This document shows, in pieces, positions 59,656 through 61,546 of a stretch of 61,546 nt of DNA (the stretch's first letter is position 1; the number at the start of each line of letters is the position of its first letter). Made by a program: the position numbers and the translations under genes. The stretch comes from Planifilum fimeticola (GTDB taxonomy: Bacteria > Bacillota > Bacilli > Thermoactinomycetales > DSM-44946). The stretch covers positions 1 to 61,546 of the forward strand of contig NZ_PVNE01000023.1 of the NCBI RefSeq assembly GCF_003001905.1, written 5' to 3'. Under the pieces are notes generated by a model. That model ran no database searches and had not been told where the DNA came from. It saw only the letters and a program-made list of their open reading frames with translations.

Positions 59656-60948
59656 CTATTGACCGTCCTTTTCCATGAATTCGCGAAGAATCCATATCCG
59701 GTTTCTCTCTTCGCATTCCACATCGTCATAGGTCAAAATCTCTCCCTTTTTGACCCTCCGTTTCATCCGAACGTTGGCGCCCACCAATCCGATGGGCAAC
59801 GCCCTCTCCCTTCGCTGCTCCTCAGCAGAAAGGATTCGGCCGTAAACGGTATACCCCCCGATCCCGTCCAACGCCTCTCCGGGCTGCAGATCTTTCTTGG
59901 CCACCGCGACCGTCTCGGAGACCGACCCGCAGCAGGGAGCGATGGTCGGTTCCTGATGAAAAAAGGCCCGGGCGACGGAAATGGGGGTTTCCAGACTGGT
60001 CAGATGGTAGGGCCGGTAGAGCACGTAATGGGGACCGTCCCCCATCTTGAGATACTTCAGCTGATCGTGGACCTCCGGATTGTCCGTCGTGATGACGGCA
60101 AAAACCCCCGGGGCCACTCCGTCCACGTAATCCACGATCCCCTTGCGGTGAAGGATTCCGCCCTCCTCCCGCAGTGAAAACAGGCGGGGAAGGCGATCCA
60201 AGGTTGCTTTGGGCCCGTGCATTCCGGGAACATCGGGCAAAAAGCCCGTCGCATTGGACACGGCAGTCATTTCCACCATCGTCTTGGTGCCGTCTCGGAA
60301 GGAGGCGAGCATCTTCGGATTGACTCCCTTCCGCCGCGCCTCATCGGCCACACCGTCGGGGGTGGCGTAAACGTCCAGGGGATTGTTTTTCCCTTTCCCC
60401 AGGGCGATCACTTCAAAGCCGAGGCTTGAGGCGAAATCATAGAGCTCCATGATCGCCCCGGGTTCATCCCCGGCGGTTCCCGTATATACGACCCCGGCAA
60501 CATCGGCCATTTTCTTCAGCAGAGGGCCGACGGTAACATCGGCTTCCACGTTGAGCAAGACGATGTGCTTCCGGTTCAGAATGGCGTGCCAGGCGATCTC
60601 CGCCCCCACCTCCGGGATGCCGGTGGCGTCGACCACCACATCGACCGAATCCAGTTGCACCGCCATATTCCCATCCCGAGTGACCACCCATCCCCCCGAA
60701 GCGATCCACCTTTCCGCCTTTTCCGGATCGTCCGTCCTCAAAATCGAGGAGGAAGGAACTCCCGCCTTCCGATAAGCCGTCTCGGCACGCTCCGGGACGA
60801 TGTCGGCGGTGATCACCACTTCCATGCCGGCGATTTTTTCAACCTGGGAAATCAGCCCCCGCCCCATCTGTCCGGCGCCGATCAACCCGACCCGGATGCA
60901 GTTTCCTTCCATCTCGTACTCTTTCAACCTCCGTTTTAACCCCAGCAA
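59656..60948 (-). CDS. NAD(P)-dependent dehydrogenase with C-terminal SAF domain
   Basis: From a TTG at 60948 (GGGGAGAGA just upstream) this is a 430-residue protein; frames from 60984 or 60912 are also possible. An N-terminal Rossmann fold (IRVGLIGAGQMGRGLISQVE), a homoserine-dehydrogenase-like middle (VDATGIPEVGAEIAWHAILN) and a C-terminal SAF-like module (VAKKDLQPGEALDGIGGYTV, then LIGLVGANVRMKRRVKKGEI-like) are visible. Such proteins are found next to glucitol-type PTS genes and are thought to act on a polyol-derived product; the reaction is not settled. Confidence 0.7.
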   Translation of the reverse strand: MLGLKRRLKEYEMEGNCIRVGLIGAGQMGRGLISQVEKIAGMEVVITADIVPERAETAYRKAGVPSSSILRTDDPEKAERWIASGGWVVTRDGNMAVQLDSVDVVVDATGIPEVGAEIAWHAILNRKHIVLLNVEADVTVGPLLKKMADVAGVVYTGTAGDEPGAIMELYDFASSLGFEVIALGKGKNNPLDVYATPDGVADEARRKGVNPKMLASFRDGTKTMVEMTAVSNATGFLPDVPGMHGPKATLDRLPRLFSLREEGGILHRKGIVDYVDGVAPGVFAVITTDNPEVHDQLKYLKMGDGPHYVLYRPYHLTSLETPISVARAFFHQEPTIAPCCGSVSETVAVAKKDLQPGEALDGIGGYTVYGRILSAEEQRRERALPIGLVGANVRMKRRVKKGEILTYDDVECEERNRIWILREFMEKDGQ

Positions 60949-60970
60949 TCTCTCCCCACCCCCATAGTAT

Positions 60971-61333
60971 TTATTTGCGGACAAACATCAAGGGAGCATG
61001 CAGCTCCAGGACGGGTTCACTTGCTTCCACCTGGAGAATCCCAGGGAGCTCGGACCTGTCCTTTCCTTCAAACTTGATGGTGCAGTGTCCCAACTCCCGG
61101 AGGGTTTCATTCACTTTCTCCCCCACGCTGGTCACCCGGAAGGATTGATCGCCAATCACCAGGTAATCTCCGCTCCGGACCGATTCAAAGCAGGGCGACT
61201 TGGTGTGGAGAATGGACATGTCATGCAGCTCTTCTGGCGCATCCTCATCAAAAATGACCATCATTTTTTCTTGGATCAGGGAATCCACCATATTCCCGAT
61301 CTTGGTGATCTGCGTGGAAAACAAACATTTCAC
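60971..61333 (-). CDS. PTS EIIA, glucitol/sorbitol family
   Basis: A GTG at 61333 after GGGAGGG gives 120 residues. CLFSTQITKIG, MVIFDEDAPEELHDMSILHT (with the likely phospho-His), YLVIGDQSFRVTSVGEKVNE and LRELGHCTIKFEG match the GutA/SrlB-type IIA over its full length. The matching EIIB and EIIC are not in the window; about 125 bases upstream the sequence becomes an IS630-family remnant, so the IIBC genes may have been separated or lie beyond it. Confidence 0.85.
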   Translation of the reverse strand: MKCLFSTQITKIGNMVDSLIQEKMMVIFDEDAPEELHDMSILHTKSPCFESVRSGDYLVIGDQSFRVTSVGEKVNETLRELGHCTIKFEGKDRSELPGILQVEASEPVLELHAPLMFVRK

Positions 61334-61458
61334 TCATCCATCCCTCCCGGATGTTTAAGATGATGAAGCAGCGACGTCAAATAAGTAAAGGATGGAAAGG
61401 GGGAGCCGCCCCCTTCGGCACCGGGGACGGCCTCTTTCACCGCGTAGCTAGTGCCCCT

Positions 61459-61546
61459 TCAGGCAACCTTGATCTTGTTTTGTTCTTTTAAGATGGCTTC
61501 GTGATGTTTGTTTTTGTTGCGCCAACGGATGTATGCTTGGATGGCT
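61459..61546 (-). CDS. IS630-family transposase, C-terminal fragment (runs off the right edge)
   Basis: The last 28 codons before a TGA at 61459 read AIQAYIRWRNKNKHHEAILK plus a basic tail, typical of the C-terminal end of IS630-family transposases. The rest lies to the right of the window. The gap 61334-61458 probably holds the IS end and the IIA promoter; the exact terminal repeat was not identified. Confidence 0.6.
   Translation of the reverse strand, partial: AIQAYIRWRNKNKHHEAILKEQNKIKVA

Overview
The window looks like a chromosomal stretch of a Gram-positive, endospore-forming Bacillales bacterium, possibly a thermophilic Thermoactinomycetaceae-like lineage (inference from protein flavour, strong AGGAGG ribosome sites and moderately high GC; not proven). 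The best lineage evidence is the 3' half of sigK, the mother-cell sporulation sigma factor, at 11204-11578.

Region 1 (1-11203) is a visibly A+T-richer mobile element whose right end sits exactly inside sigK. The junction is AATGA at the Asn-Glu codons, the same place where the B. subtilis skin element interrupts sigK. The element carries a truncated conjugation-type ATPase (cut by an IS5-family insertion at the window's left edge), a chain of overlapping micro-genes, a DnaD-like replication protein, two divergent XRE regulators around five GTTAAC palindromes, an XRE-sensor/Nudix pair, and a coupled three-gene cassette: C5-cytosine methyltransferase, UvrD-type helicase with a RecB-like nuclease domain, and a Vsr-type endonuclease. 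The last is a candidate restriction-like defence system. The 5' half of sigK and the recombinase must lie to the left of the window.

Region 2 (11.6-23.4 kb): an MFS anion symporter; a two-component system with an FtsX-type ABC exporter, sharing a putative response-regulator box; a Gfo/Idh dehydrogenase; an HhH-GPD DNA glycosylase; and tryptophanase.

Region 3 (23.4-38 kb): a secreted multidomain GH2 beta-galactosidase, a TcaA-like membrane protein, and a lichenan/cellobiose-type PTS operon (IIB-IIC-IIA-6-phospho-beta-glucosidase-second IIC) behind a textbook sigma-54 promoter. Its LevR-type activator gene is split by a one-base frameshift in a G tract.

Region 4 (38-50.4 kb): a nearly complete myo-inositol catabolic operon (sodium symporter, iolG, iolB, iolC, iolA, iolD, iolE, a second iolG-like gene, LacI regulator, iolJ). 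Three copies of the same AAGCGCTTAA operator lie upstream of the symporter, iolB and iolC.

Region 5 (50.7-61.5 kb): a SRPBCC protein, a second TcaA-like protein, a PfkB sugar kinase, small hypothetical and VanZ-like proteins, an amino-acid permease, and a glucitol-type cluster (IIA, SAF-domain dehydrogenase, SorC regulator) cut off at the right edge by an IS630-family remnant. No tRNA, rRNA or CRISPR array was seen.
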